64,000 nucleotides of DNA from assembly GCF_003574295.1 (NCBI RefSeq), contig NZ_BHGK01000001.1, positions 496,001-560,000 on the forward strand, written 5' to 3'. How positions within the stretch are numbered: position 1 is the stretch's first letter; each line of letters starts with the position of its first letter. Made by a program: the position numbers and the translations under genes. The notes below the pieces were generated by a model, which saw nothing but the letters and a program-made list of their open reading frames with translations, ran no database searches and was not told the origin of the DNA. This DNA is from Mediterraneibacter butyricigenes (GTDB lineage Bacteria > Bacillota > Clostridia > Lachnospirales > Lachnospiraceae). Positions 56,300 to 64,000 of the stretch are shown piece by piece.

Positions 56300-58867
56300 T
56301 TACTTTTTCACAAATGGATTTGCTGTACTTCCCGGCGCCGCACCGCCTTTTTTCACCAATACGACCTGAATCGCTTCCAGTCGCTTGGAAAGTCCTTCGG
56401 TTCCGGCACTTGCTCCATTCTTTGCCCATCCGAGCCAGCCATAAGTCTGAGCATGCACCCGGTAATATACATCATATTGATTTGCCATCTCTCCGGTTAA
56501 TTTGATCTGAATGGCTTCCAGTCGTTTTGCCTTTCCGGTGGTGCCACTTTGCTGACCTCCACTCACCCAATTCTGCCAGCCATAAGTCTGCACATGCGTC
56601 TTATACTGAATATCCCCTGACATCGGCTTATTCTGAAGTTTCAAAACGATGGATTCCAACCGTTTTGATTTTCCGGTCGTTCCCGCTGTAGCTCCGTCTG
56701 CCACGAAAGCCTGCCAGCCATAAGTCTGCACATGGGTTTGATATGCCACCGACGGTGTGGATTCACGATACGCATTGGCTGTACTACCCGGTGCTGCACT
56801 GCCCTTTTCTATCAGTACGATCTGTACCGCTTCCAGTCGCTTGGAATAGCCGGCACTTCCGGCGCTCTCTCCATTTTTCGCCCATCCCATCCAACCGAAA
56901 GTCTGCGCATGCACCCGATAATACACATCATAGTGCTTTGCCATCTCTCCGGTCAGTTTGATTCGGATAGCTTCTACCCGCTTGGACTCACCGACCGTAC
57001 CAGCGATAGCATCATTTTTCACTTCAGAAAGCCAGCCGTAAGTCTGGCAATGGGTCTGGTAAACGATATCACCGGAATAGGGAGCATTTTGCAGTCGGAT
57101 CTGCAATGCCTCCATTCGCTTGGATTCTCCGCTGGTTCCGGCACTGGCTCCATTTTTCTGATAATTCATCCAACCGTAGGTCTGGCAATGTGCCCGATAG
57201 GCTACCGCCAGACTTCCATCATCCTGATCGCCATCATTTCCGTTGTTCCCAGGATTCTTCCCTTGAATGACCACATTCACATAGTTCTTGCTCACATACC
57301 CATACATTCCATCATAGGAATAATTTCCCGAACCAGTATTGATCGAACCTCTGTCCGAATTCAATACCGGATCACTCTGGATCTGGTAAAAATCTCCGGA
57401 GCTTCCCAGAATCCGGAACGCATATCCAGACTGCAAACCGGTGGAATAAATTTTCGCGGATGAAGTGCTTGCTTCTTTTCTCACATTCAGATCTGTATGG
57501 TTAAAATTATAAAAATCTTTGATTCCGATGGTATATTGGTTCAGATCCCTCTTTGCCGAATCCAGGCTCTTCATGATCGAGGCAGCCTTTTCGCCCCAAT
57601 AAGGATCCGATCCATAACTCACATTGATTCCTGCCGCCTTATTTCCCAGAAATCCACCCTTGTAATAAATATATCCCGCTCTTAAATAACGTTTGGACAT
57701 ATACGTCTCTGCAAAATCTTTCACACAGGCATCTACACTTCCATAGCTATTGGCACTGGCACCAGGTGACCGGTCGATGGCATTTAACCCAAATAAATTA
57801 TTTTTATTCTGTGCAATATTGCTTCTTCCCCAACCGCTTTCGTTTCCGGCGATTGCAACGATCGCAAGCGCATTGACTCCATAGGTATTCTGCATATTGA
57901 TGGCGATATTTCCCATATTCAACATTTTTCCACTGCTGGTCTTGCTTTGAATCAGTTGATTCAACTCGGCTGCCGTATATGTGGTTTTACTTCGAAATGG
58001 CAGATACTGAAAATAATTATAATATGGTGCCGATGGATTCACCGAACGATTTCTGGTATTGTTCTGGTAATCGGATGCCATCACCGTATAATCGGTATAA
58101 AAGTAATGCCCATCATAACTGTAATAGGTTACACCCTGAGACAGGCCGGACGGTGCCGCTCCCAGATTGATGATACTGCCCGCATTTTTATCATTTAGGT
58201 TGATTGCAACTTTATGGTACAGATTTCCGTTCTTCACATAATAATAACTGACACTTCTGGAACTGTTGTAAGCCACGATCTGGACTTCCGATGCATTCAC
58301 CAGACCAATGACTCCACCCAACATGAATTTGACCTGGCCGTTCTCCATGCCCAGATAAATGGCATCTGCCCCATAAGCACCACAAGTATACCCTTTGTAA
58401 TTGGTATCCTTTTCTTTAAAATCCGTCGTACTGTTTGCGGAGACTGCCGTGCCATTAGCTTTTGCACGGAAATTGACGATCTTTACCCCGGTTGCCTGTG
58501 CTTCTATCTCGCTACCCGCGTCTGCACTCTGAACTGCAACCCCCTCTTCCGAAGTTCCATCCGTGGTTTCGTCCTGATCCTCATCTAAGGCTCCGCTTTC
58601 TACTCCGGATTGTGCTCCATCTGTTACTGCATCTGTTACTGCCGGATCCACGCGATCTTCCAACAAACTGTAATTTCCATTTTCATCTACTACATAGATT
58701 TCCCGCTCTGACAGATTACTGCCATTTGGTTGTTCTTCTGCATATACCACATGAATTTCTCCGAAAAACAGCACAAGGGAGAGAGCCATTCCCAAAAGAA
58801 TGGCTGCATCTCCCTTGCGTTTTCCGAACATTCTAAACAGATTCTTCCTGTGTTCTCGTTGTCTCAT
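56300..58867 (-). CDS. Secreted ChW-repeat glucosaminidase (GH73) with SH3-like domain
   Basis: An 855-residue exported protein. Long signal peptide (about 1-43, basic start RQREHRKNLFRMFGKRKGD). An acidic disordered stretch and an unrecognised domain (about 125-290) come next. The glucosaminidase domain (about 295-440) has IAGNESGWGRSNIAQNKNNLFG with E343 as the catalytic acid. An SH3-like region (about 455-545, LNVRKEASTSSAKIYSTG) and six ChW repeats in two sets of three (about 552-850) follow. Predicted endo-beta-N-acetylglucosaminidase that hydrolyses peptidoglycan glycan strands. It sits 52 nt downstream of the NlpC/P60-like gene and 45 nt before the GH25 gene. Confidence 0.88.
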   Translation of the reverse strand: MRQREHRKNLFRMFGKRKGDAAILLGMALSLVLFFGEIHVVYAEEQPNGSNLSEREIYVVDENGNYSLLEDRVDPAVTDAVTDGAQSGVESGALDEDQDETTDGTSEEGVAVQSADAGSEIEAQATGVKIVNFRAKANGTAVSANSTTDFKEKDTNYKGYTCGAYGADAIYLGMENGQVKFMLGGVIGLVNASEVQIVAYNSSRSVSYYYVKNGNLYHKVAINLNDKNAGSIINLGAAPSGLSQGVTYYSYDGHYFYTDYTVMASDYQNNTRNRSVNPSAPYYNYFQYLPFRSKTTYTAAELNQLIQSKTSSGKMLNMGNIAINMQNTYGVNALAIVAIAGNESGWGRSNIAQNKNNLFGLNAIDRSPGASANSYGSVDACVKDFAETYMSKRYLRAGYIYYKGGFLGNKAAGINVSYGSDPYWGEKAASIMKSLDSAKRDLNQYTIGIKDFYNFNHTDLNVRKEASTSSAKIYSTGLQSGYAFRILGSSGDFYQIQSDPVLNSDRGSINTGSGNYSYDGMYGYVSKNYVNVVIQGKNPGNNGNDGDQDDGSLAVAYRAHCQTYGWMNYQKNGASAGTSGESKRMEALQIRLQNAPYSGDIVYQTHCQTYGWLSEVKNDAIAGTVGESKRVEAIRIKLTGEMAKHYDVYYRVHAQTFGWMGWAKNGESAGSAGYSKRLEAVQIVLIEKGSAAPGSTANAYRESTPSVAYQTHVQTYGWQAFVADGATAGTTGKSKRLESIVLKLQNKPMSGDIQYKTHVQTYGWQNWVSGGQQSGTTGKAKRLEAIQIKLTGEMANQYDVYYRVHAQTYGWLGWAKNGASAGTEGLSKRLEAIQVVLVKKGGAAPGSTANPFVKK

Positions 58868-58919
58868 TTTTGCTCTCCCCTTATGTTTCTTCCTGTTTCA
58901 CACTCCTGGTTCCCTGCTT

Positions 58920-61787
58920 TTATTTCACAAAACTGCTGGTGGTTGAAGTCGGTGCAACTCCCCCTTTGTTCACCAACTTGATCTGAATGGCCTCCAGTCG
59001 TTTGGACTTTCCTTCCGTTCCGGCACTCTCTCCGTTCTTCGCCCAGCCAAGCCAGCCGTAAGTCTGAGAATGTACCCGGTAATAAATATCGTATTTCTGT
59101 GCTGCGGTTCCCGTCAGCTTGATCTGAATGGCTTCCAGTCGCTTGGACTCTCCGCTGGTTCCTGACAACGCTCCGTTCTTCGCCCAGCTCTGCCAACCAT
59201 AGGTCTGTACGTGAGTCCGGTACTCGATTCCACTGGAACTGTCTCCCTTTAAAAGACGGATCTTGATAGCTTCCAGTCGTTTAGATTGTCCACTGGTTCC
59301 AGAAGTCCCGCTGGTTCCTGTGGTCAGGCCTGTCCAACCATAGGTCTGTACATGGGTCTGGAACTGTAATTCCAGTTGCGGCAGATCTGCACTGGTCAGT
59401 TTAACAAAGTGGTTGCTGGTACTTCCCGGTGCTGCCTTTCCTTTTTCCACGATCTTAATCTGGATGGCTTCCAGGCGCTTGTAAGCCCCTTCCGTTCCGG
59501 CGCTCTCTCCGTTCTTTGCCCAGCCAAGCCAGCCGTAGGTCTGTGCATGGACTCTGTAGTAAATATCGTATTTATCTTTGTCCGTTCCGGTTAGTTCAAT
59601 CTGAATGGCTTCCAGGCGCTTGGACTCTCCACTGGTTCCCGATAGATGCCCGGCTGTTACCCAGTCCATCCAACCGTAGGTCTGTACATGGGTCCGATAT
59701 TTCACAGAGACTTTGCTGTTGTTTGCCACATTGATCTTAATGCCTTCCAGGCGCTTGGACTCCCCGCTGGTTCCGGCTGTGGCTCCGTCTTTTACCACAT
59801 TCTGCCATCCGTAGGTCTGTACATGCGTCTGATACTCGACAGAAGGAGCTCCGTCTGCCTGTTCTACGAATCGATTGTCTGTGCTGCCCGGAGCTGCCGA
59901 TCCCTTCGGTACGACCTTGATCTGGATCGCTTCCAGTCGCTTGGACAGTCCTTTCGTTCCGGCACTCTCTCCGTTCTTTGCCCAGCCAAGCCAACCATAG
60001 GTCTGGGCATAGGCCCGATAATAAATATCATACTTGGAAGCATCGGTCCCTTCCAGTTTGATCTCAATGGCTTCCAATCGCTTGGACTCATTGACCGTTC
60101 CGGATAAGGAACCATCTTTCACCCAGTTCAACCAACCATAGGTCTGAGCATGGGTCCGATATGTAACGGATACATTTCCGTAATTTTTAAGAGAAATCTT
60201 AATGGCTTCCAGTCGTTTTGATTCTCCGATGGTTCCAGAAGTCTCTCCATCTTTGGATTCAGCCTGCCAGCCATAGGTCTGCACATGGGTGCTATAAACC
60301 ACATGAGGTGTCGTATCTACTACCGGTCCATTTCCCGCATCGCTGGAATTTTTATTATCGTCCGTCACTTTGTTGCTACGGTATGCCAGATAACTGCTTG
60401 CCGGATGATAATAATTCAAAAACTGCTGTAAAGTCTTGGTACCACCCTGACCGTATACCGTACGTTTGATAATCGGTGGAGTCTGTTCAATGATCGTCAG
60501 AGATTTTAACTGCCCACTCTTGTAGACCACGTCTTCCACCAGAACCACATGGCTTCCCGCTTTCAGAAGCATGTCCCCCACCTGAAGTTTGTACAGGATC
60601 TCGGAATCCGTTCCACTGATTCTCTTTCCGGCAGAGGCAATACTTCCTGTATAATGTCTGCTGGAAAGTCCCCATGCCCAAGACACGAATCCACTACAGT
60701 CGGAAGAGTAATATGGTGCTGACGCGTTAAAAGTCGAACGATCTGTATAAAATTTGCTGTTTCCATCCTTCACTGCATTCTGGAACTCGGCAATGGATGC
60801 GTCATACGGAACATATTTTGCATAGACAGGCTGTCCGTAAGGAATTCCTGTATAAGTCTTTCCGGCCCGGAACGTATAATCCCCATCCCAACCGGATACA
60901 TTTTTCAACGGTGTCCAGGTCACCTTTGCCTGTTCCTCTGCACGATTCACGATGTTCTGCTGTTCCTTGCTCAGATCAGACATTGCATAGGCAGAAACTT
61001 CATCCGAAGCGGTGGCTTCCTCTCCTGGCTCTGCAGCCAGTGATGCCTCATAGTCTGCCTCTGTAAAATTCTTTGCATTCTTTTCACATTCCTCACAGAT
61101 TCCGTCTTCCTCACTGTGGAGACTGATCTCACTCTCAGGTGTCGTCTCATACACATATTCGGACAGATCCGCACTGGAAAAATCTTCAGCAAATAGCCGT
61201 TCCAAAGAGACCTGATATTCCTTATGGTCCATCGTTACAATCAGATTGCCATCCTCCGTGTAACACTGATAAATATCATGGAGTACCTGATTCTCTCCGG
61301 CATAAACATCCCAGTGGAAGGCTTCCCCCCGTTCGTAAATTTCTCCGTATGGAGTCGGAATCACACTTTGAACGTCACCGGTCTCCTGCAAGGCCATCAG
61401 CTCTTCTGCCTCAAAATCATAACAGTAAGCATTTCCATTCTGGATGAAATAAGCCTTTTTATCATTGACCACAAACATCCGGGAGATCACAGCCTCTACC
61501 TGATACAATACCCTGCTCTCTCCACTGGAGCGATCCACCTGTACAATCTTGGTATCATCTGCCACATAATAAATATGATCCGTGAACACATTGATACTGC
61601 TGTAAGATGCTCCTCCTGTATAGTCTTCTATATTAAGATCCTCTTCTGAAAAAACACCTCCATTCAGAAGATTCAGGCTGCTATTTCCAAGTATATAGTC
61701 GTTTGTCAGATCTTCCGCCCCTGCGCTCATCTGCAGTCCCGATGCCAGAATCAATGCTGCCAGAAGACCTACTACCCGTCTTTTCAT
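58920..61787 (-). CDS. Secreted ChW-repeat NlpC/P60-like hydrolase
   Basis: A 955-residue exported protein. Signal peptide 1-24. Residues about 55-200 look like a beta-propeller-type module (HIYYVADDTKIVQVDRSSGE, KAYFIQNGNAYCYDFEAEEL). An acidic linker with a CEEC pair follows. The catalytic domain (about 310-465) has SSDCSGFVSWAWG with Cys364, and GSHVVLVED with His413, the Cys/His arrangement of NlpC/P60 or amidase/CHAP-like hydrolases. Nine ChW repeats in three sets of three form the C-terminus (about 496-950). Start follows AAAGGAGAGTAATCT. First gene of the three-gene ChW run; a hairpin (61804-61825) lies just before its ribosome site. Confidence 0.86.
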   Translation of the reverse strand: MKRRVVGLLAALILASGLQMSAGAEDLTNDYILGNSSLNLLNGGVFSEEDLNIEDYTGGASYSSINVFTDHIYYVADDTKIVQVDRSSGESRVLYQVEAVISRMFVVNDKKAYFIQNGNAYCYDFEAEELMALQETGDVQSVIPTPYGEIYERGEAFHWDVYAGENQVLHDIYQCYTEDGNLIVTMDHKEYQVSLERLFAEDFSSADLSEYVYETTPESEISLHSEEDGICEECEKNAKNFTEADYEASLAAEPGEEATASDEVSAYAMSDLSKEQQNIVNRAEEQAKVTWTPLKNVSGWDGDYTFRAGKTYTGIPYGQPVYAKYVPYDASIAEFQNAVKDGNSKFYTDRSTFNASAPYYSSDCSGFVSWAWGLSSRHYTGSIASAGKRISGTDSEILYKLQVGDMLLKAGSHVVLVEDVVYKSGQLKSLTIIEQTPPIIKRTVYGQGGTKTLQQFLNYYHPASSYLAYRSNKVTDDNKNSSDAGNGPVVDTTPHVVYSTHVQTYGWQAESKDGETSGTIGESKRLEAIKISLKNYGNVSVTYRTHAQTYGWLNWVKDGSLSGTVNESKRLEAIEIKLEGTDASKYDIYYRAYAQTYGWLGWAKNGESAGTKGLSKRLEAIQIKVVPKGSAAPGSTDNRFVEQADGAPSVEYQTHVQTYGWQNVVKDGATAGTSGESKRLEGIKINVANNSKVSVKYRTHVQTYGWMDWVTAGHLSGTSGESKRLEAIQIELTGTDKDKYDIYYRVHAQTYGWLGWAKNGESAGTEGAYKRLEAIQIKIVEKGKAAPGSTSNHFVKLTSADLPQLELQFQTHVQTYGWTGLTTGTSGTSGTSGQSKRLEAIKIRLLKGDSSSGIEYRTHVQTYGWQSWAKNGALSGTSGESKRLEAIQIKLTGTAAQKYDIYYRVHSQTYGWLGWAKNGESAGTEGKSKRLEAIQIKLVNKGGVAPTSTTSSFVK

Positions 61788-61803
61788 AGATTACTCTCCT
61801 TTC

Positions 61804-61825
61804 AAGTGAAGACATAGTTTCACTT
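61804..61825 (-). promoter_or_regulatory. 5' UTR hairpin at the ribosome site of the first ChW gene
   Basis: AAGTGAA and TTCACTT pair over an 8-nt loop, ending one base before AAAGGAG. It may modulate translation or mRNA decay. Confidence 0.4.
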
Positions 61826-61944
61826 ATACAAAGATAAGCATACCACAAACCCCTGACATTTTCCACCGTTTTCATTCATTCCGCTTTATCCTGTCTGTAT
61901 TTTCCCACTTTCATTTCCAAATTTTGCCCATTTTATCCGTGTAT

Positions 61945-61973
61945 TTGACTTTCCATCTGAAATAGGTAATAAT
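61945..61973 (+). promoter_or_regulatory. Promoter of the second LCP gene
   Basis: TTGACT (61945-61950), 17-bp spacer, AATAAT (61968-61973), about 100 nt before the ATG at 62076. Divergent from the ChW run. Confidence 0.55.
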
Positions 61974-62075
61974 ATCCAATATATTCTTTGCAGTCATGCG
62001 TTTTCAGTTCTGTATTACCAGCCCTGTGTTATGCATGATTTGCTATATGTTTTCAAACCGAAACGGAGGTCCTTT

Positions 62076-63296
62076 ATGAGCAGAAAAAGAAGACGCAGAC
62101 CGCTCACTCCCAAAGAGCGCGCCCTTCTACGACGAAAGAGAAAACGCAGACGACTGATCCTGATCCTTGCAGAGCTTCTGGTTCTTGCAGTCCTTGGTGT
62201 CGCTGCTTTTGTTGTTTTAAAATTAGATCTGATGAATTATAATCCATTGAATGAAAAGAATCTGGATATTTATCAGGACACCGGTGATTACACCAATATT
62301 GCACTTTTCGGTCTGGATTCCAGAGAAGGCGAACTGGAAAAAGGCGCCCGAAGCGACAGTATCATCATCGCCAGTATCAACAACAAGACCAAAGAAGTCA
62401 AACTTCTGTCTGTTTACCGAGACACCCTTTTAAAACAGGATGATGACACCTATGATAAAGCAAACAGTGCTTATTTTTACGGTGGACCGGAAGCAGCCAT
62501 CGCACTGCTGAACCGAAATCTGGATCTGGATATCAAGAAATACATCAGTGTCAACTTCAACGCCTTAAGCGACATCATCGATGCCCTCGGAGGACTTGAG
62601 ATTGATGTAACCGAAGAAGAAGTTCCTTATGTGAATGCGTATACCGTGGAAAATATCAAAGTCACCGGTAAAGATTCTCTGGGAATTGAGTCCGCCGGGC
62701 TCCAGACCTTAAACGGAATCCAGGCTACGGCCTACGCGCGAATTCGTTACACTAGCGGTGATGATTTCAAGCGAACCGAACGTCAACGTCTGGTACTCCA
62801 GAAGATTGCAGAGAAAGCACAGGCCGCCGATATTTCCACCTTAAATCGTATCATTGATCAGGTACTTCCAGAAATTTCCACCAATCTGACCGCCGCCAAT
62901 TTTATGGGTCTGGCCGCCAACGGTCTGAAATACAGTATCGGGGAGAGCAAGGGATTTCCTTTTGACGTCACGACTTCCGAAAGTGTGCGCAACCACGATG
63001 GCTCCTATGTTATTCCCATTGGATTTTCCGACAATGTCTCCCAGCTTCATCAGTTCCTTTTCGGAGACAAAGATTACAAGCCCTCCGACTTGGTGGAGGA
63101 GATCAGTAACGACATCATTTATCTTTCCGGAGTAGATCCGGCAGATTATACCACCAACGATTCTTCCTCTTCCGACAACGAGGATTCCTCCGGTGATCCT
63201 TCAGATTCTTCCGATGAAGAGGACAGCAGTTCCGACAGCGGTTCTGACTATAATGACTCCTCCGATGAAGAAGATACCGGCGGATATTATGATTAA
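62076..63296 (+). CDS. LytR-CpsA-Psr (LCP) family glycan phosphotransferase
   Basis: About 406 residues. Cytoplasmic start of about 27 residues, again Arg/Lys-rich (SRKRRRRPLTPKERALLRRK), one membrane helix, then the LCP domain with YTNIALFGLDSREGELEKGA, RSDSIIIASINNKT, LSVYRDTLL and RIRYTSGDDFKRTERQR. The Arg/Asp residues needed for pyrophosphate binding are present. The C-terminal 50 residues are a Ser/Asp/Glu tail (DSSDEEDSSSDSGSDYND). Start at 62076 after GGAGGTCCTTT. Closely resembles the LCP at 17938-19479, so the two bracket the polysaccharide locus. It is ended by a strong terminator. Confidence 0.92.
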   Translation: MSRKRRRRPLTPKERALLRRKRKRRRLILILAELLVLAVLGVAAFVVLKLDLMNYNPLNEKNLDIYQDTGDYTNIALFGLDSREGELEKGARSDSIIIASINNKTKEVKLLSVYRDTLLKQDDDTYDKANSAYFYGGPEAAIALLNRNLDLDIKKYISVNFNALSDIIDALGGLEIDVTEEEVPYVNAYTVENIKVTGKDSLGIESAGLQTLNGIQATAYARIRYTSGDDFKRTERQRLVLQKIAEKAQAADISTLNRIIDQVLPEISTNLTAANFMGLAANGLKYSIGESKGFPFDVTTSESVRNHDGSYVIPIGFSDNVSQLHQFLFGDKDYKPSDLVEEISNDIIYLSGVDPADYTTNDSSSSDNEDSSGDPSDSSDEEDSSSDSGSDYNDSSDEEDTGGYYD

Positions 63297-63304
63297 GCAA
63301 AAAA

Positions 63305-63358
63305 TCAGGCATGCGAGTGTTTTTCTACACATTTGCATGCCTGACTTTTTGCTTTTTT
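63305..63358 (+). terminator. Terminator of the second LCP gene
   Basis: TCAGGCATGC (63305-63314) and GCATGCCTGA (63335-63344) pair exactly, then CTTTTTGCTTTTTT. The 20-nt loop is large. Confidence 0.75.
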
Positions 63359-63419
63359 AGCCACTTAATTTACAGTGCCGCTCAAAGGTTAGTGCTCGTT
63401 GCAACCTTTTATGGTGTTT

Positions 63420-63692
63420 TTACTCTCCCAGACCATCTTCCACGATCTTTACCATCTCTGCCAGTGCCGCTTCTTCATTTTCGCCCTCGCAGAAGATCTC
63501 AATCTCATCTCCGCTTTTTATGCAGGCTCCCAACACACTGAGCACGCTCTTCGCATTGGCGGCCAGTTTTCCGTTTCTTGCCTTAAATGTCACAGAGCAA
63601 TTTTCAAACTTCATTGCAGTGGTACAGAACAAACCTGCCGGTCTCAGATGAAGTCCTGTAGGATTTTTTATCTTTACTGTTTCGCTTACCAT
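63420..63692 (-). CDS. HPr-family phosphocarrier protein
   Basis: A 90-residue protein of the HPr family, carrying phosphate from Enzyme I to PTS permeases; in Firmicutes it also controls catabolite repression through HPr kinase. NPTGLHLRPAG (10-20) holds H15, the phospho-histidine. NAKSVLSVLG (46-55) holds the regulatory Ser at 49, three residues later than in Bacillus HPr. C-terminus EEAALAEMVKIVEDGLGE is typical. Start after AACAGGAGTGATAGAACG. It stands alone beside unrelated genes; whether it is the main HPr or an accessory one is unclear. Confidence 0.9.
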   Translation of the reverse strand: MVSETVKIKNPTGLHLRPAGLFCTTAMKFENCSVTFKARNGKLAANAKSVLSVLGACIKSGDEIEIFCEGENEEAALAEMVKIVEDGLGE

Positions 63693-63797
63693 CGTTCTAT
63701 CACTCCTGTTTTGCTATCTCGTCTTCTCTTATATGCCATGTTCTTCCTTACTTTTGGTTCCCGTCTTTCCTTTTTCTTCCTTTTTCTCTGTCTTACT

Positions 63798-64000
63798 TTA
63801 CTCTTCTTTTTTCTGTAAAAGGATCTTGATTGACGGTTGGGTCACCAGAGTGACTGACTCCGGCACTTCTACGGAAACCGGAACGATATAAGTGCCCGGA
63901 TCTTTGCAGTCTTTCAGATCGATCGAAACACCATTTCTCACATCCAGAGAATTCAGTGCATCCTGCGATCCTTTAAACTGAAGACTCAGGTCTTCCACAT
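63798..64000 (-). CDS. YbbR-domain (CdaR-like) protein, C-terminal part
   Basis: The end of a protein whose start lies beyond the window. The visible 67 residues fit the last strand-rich part of a YbbR domain: VRNGVSIDLKDCKDPGTYIVPVSVEVPESVTLV, ending KILLQKKEE. YbbR proteins such as CdaR regulate the diadenylate cyclase CdaA and are usually co-transcribed with cdaA and glmM. The gene order beyond the window would confirm this. The frame is open to the edge, so no start codon is claimed. Confidence 0.65.
   Translation of the reverse strand, partial: VEDLSLQFKGSQDALNSLDVRNGVSIDLKDCKDPGTYIVPVSVEVPESVTLVTQPSIKILLQKKEE

Noticed and set aside
51112-61787. Regularly repeated DNA resembling a repeat array
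   Set aside because: The periodicity is coding (ChW repeats of about 43-48 codons) with diverged copies, not CRISPR repeats with unique spacers.

Overview
The window looks like a chromosomal segment of a spore-forming gut Firmicute of the family Lachnospiraceae (Dorea / Coprococcus / Mediterraneibacter neighbourhood). The basis is the 16S sequence type, a cotJABC spore-coat operon, ChW-repeat (clostridial hydrophobic, conserved Trp) surface proteins and LytR-CpsA-Psr (LCP) enzymes. No species is claimed. Functions are assigned by recognising motifs and families by eye; no database search was run.

Layout. (1) 1-4400: right end of an integrated mobile element, with an ImmA/IrrE-type peptidase, a TPR-like cargo protein, an Abi_2/HEPN protein preceded by a short structured RNA, and a large serine recombinase. 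The recombinase ends 18 bp before a cotJC fragment, so the element sits inside this spore-coat manganese-catalase gene. (2) 4605-5140: cotJB and cotJA. (3) 5310-11300, minus strand: an rRNA operon in the unusual order 16S-5S-23S, with separate processing stems around 16S and 23S and two tandem promoters, then tRNA-Pro(GGG). (4) 11.4-19.5 kb, minus: DUF3877, an HtrA protease, and a likely operon LCP - cohesin-like membrane protein - GlmS - acyltransferase.

(5) 19.5-51 kb: a large cell-surface polysaccharide locus. It holds a WbaP-type initiating transferase, Wzy, many GT2/GT4 enzymes, complete dTDP-L-rhamnose synthesis (rmlA, B, C, D), an ABC exporter (Wzm/Wzt), DUF2142/DUF2304 membrane proteins, LicD, a PLP aminotransferase, a TagD-Gfo/Idh fusion, two TagB/TagF-like polyol-phosphate transferases, Wzx and a TarI-type cytidylyltransferase with an SDR partner. 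The sugar side predicts rhamnose-containing glycan; the TagD/TagF/TarI/LicD side predicts phosphodiester-linked alditol units. Two genes carry one-base frameshifts in short homopolymers.

(6) 51-62 kb, minus: four consecutive secreted proteins built from 33 ChW repeats in 11 three-repeat sets, ending or beginning in GDPD, GH25, GH73 and NlpC/P60-like catalytic domains. These are probably envelope-bound hydrolases acting on peptidoglycan and perhaps on the phosphodiester polymer. (7) 62-64 kb: a second LCP enzyme, an HPr phosphocarrier and the end of a YbbR/CdaR-like protein.

Taken together, regions 4-7 form an envelope island: precursor supply (GlmS, Rml, TagD/TarI), assembly and export (WbaP/Wzy/Wzx and ABC), attachment (two LCPs) and remodelling (ChW hydrolases). 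The most striking hypotheses are a developmentally excisable element in cotJC, an abiF-type RNA with an Abi/HEPN protein, and oppositely charged cytoplasmic tails on the adjacent LCP and cohesin-like proteins.
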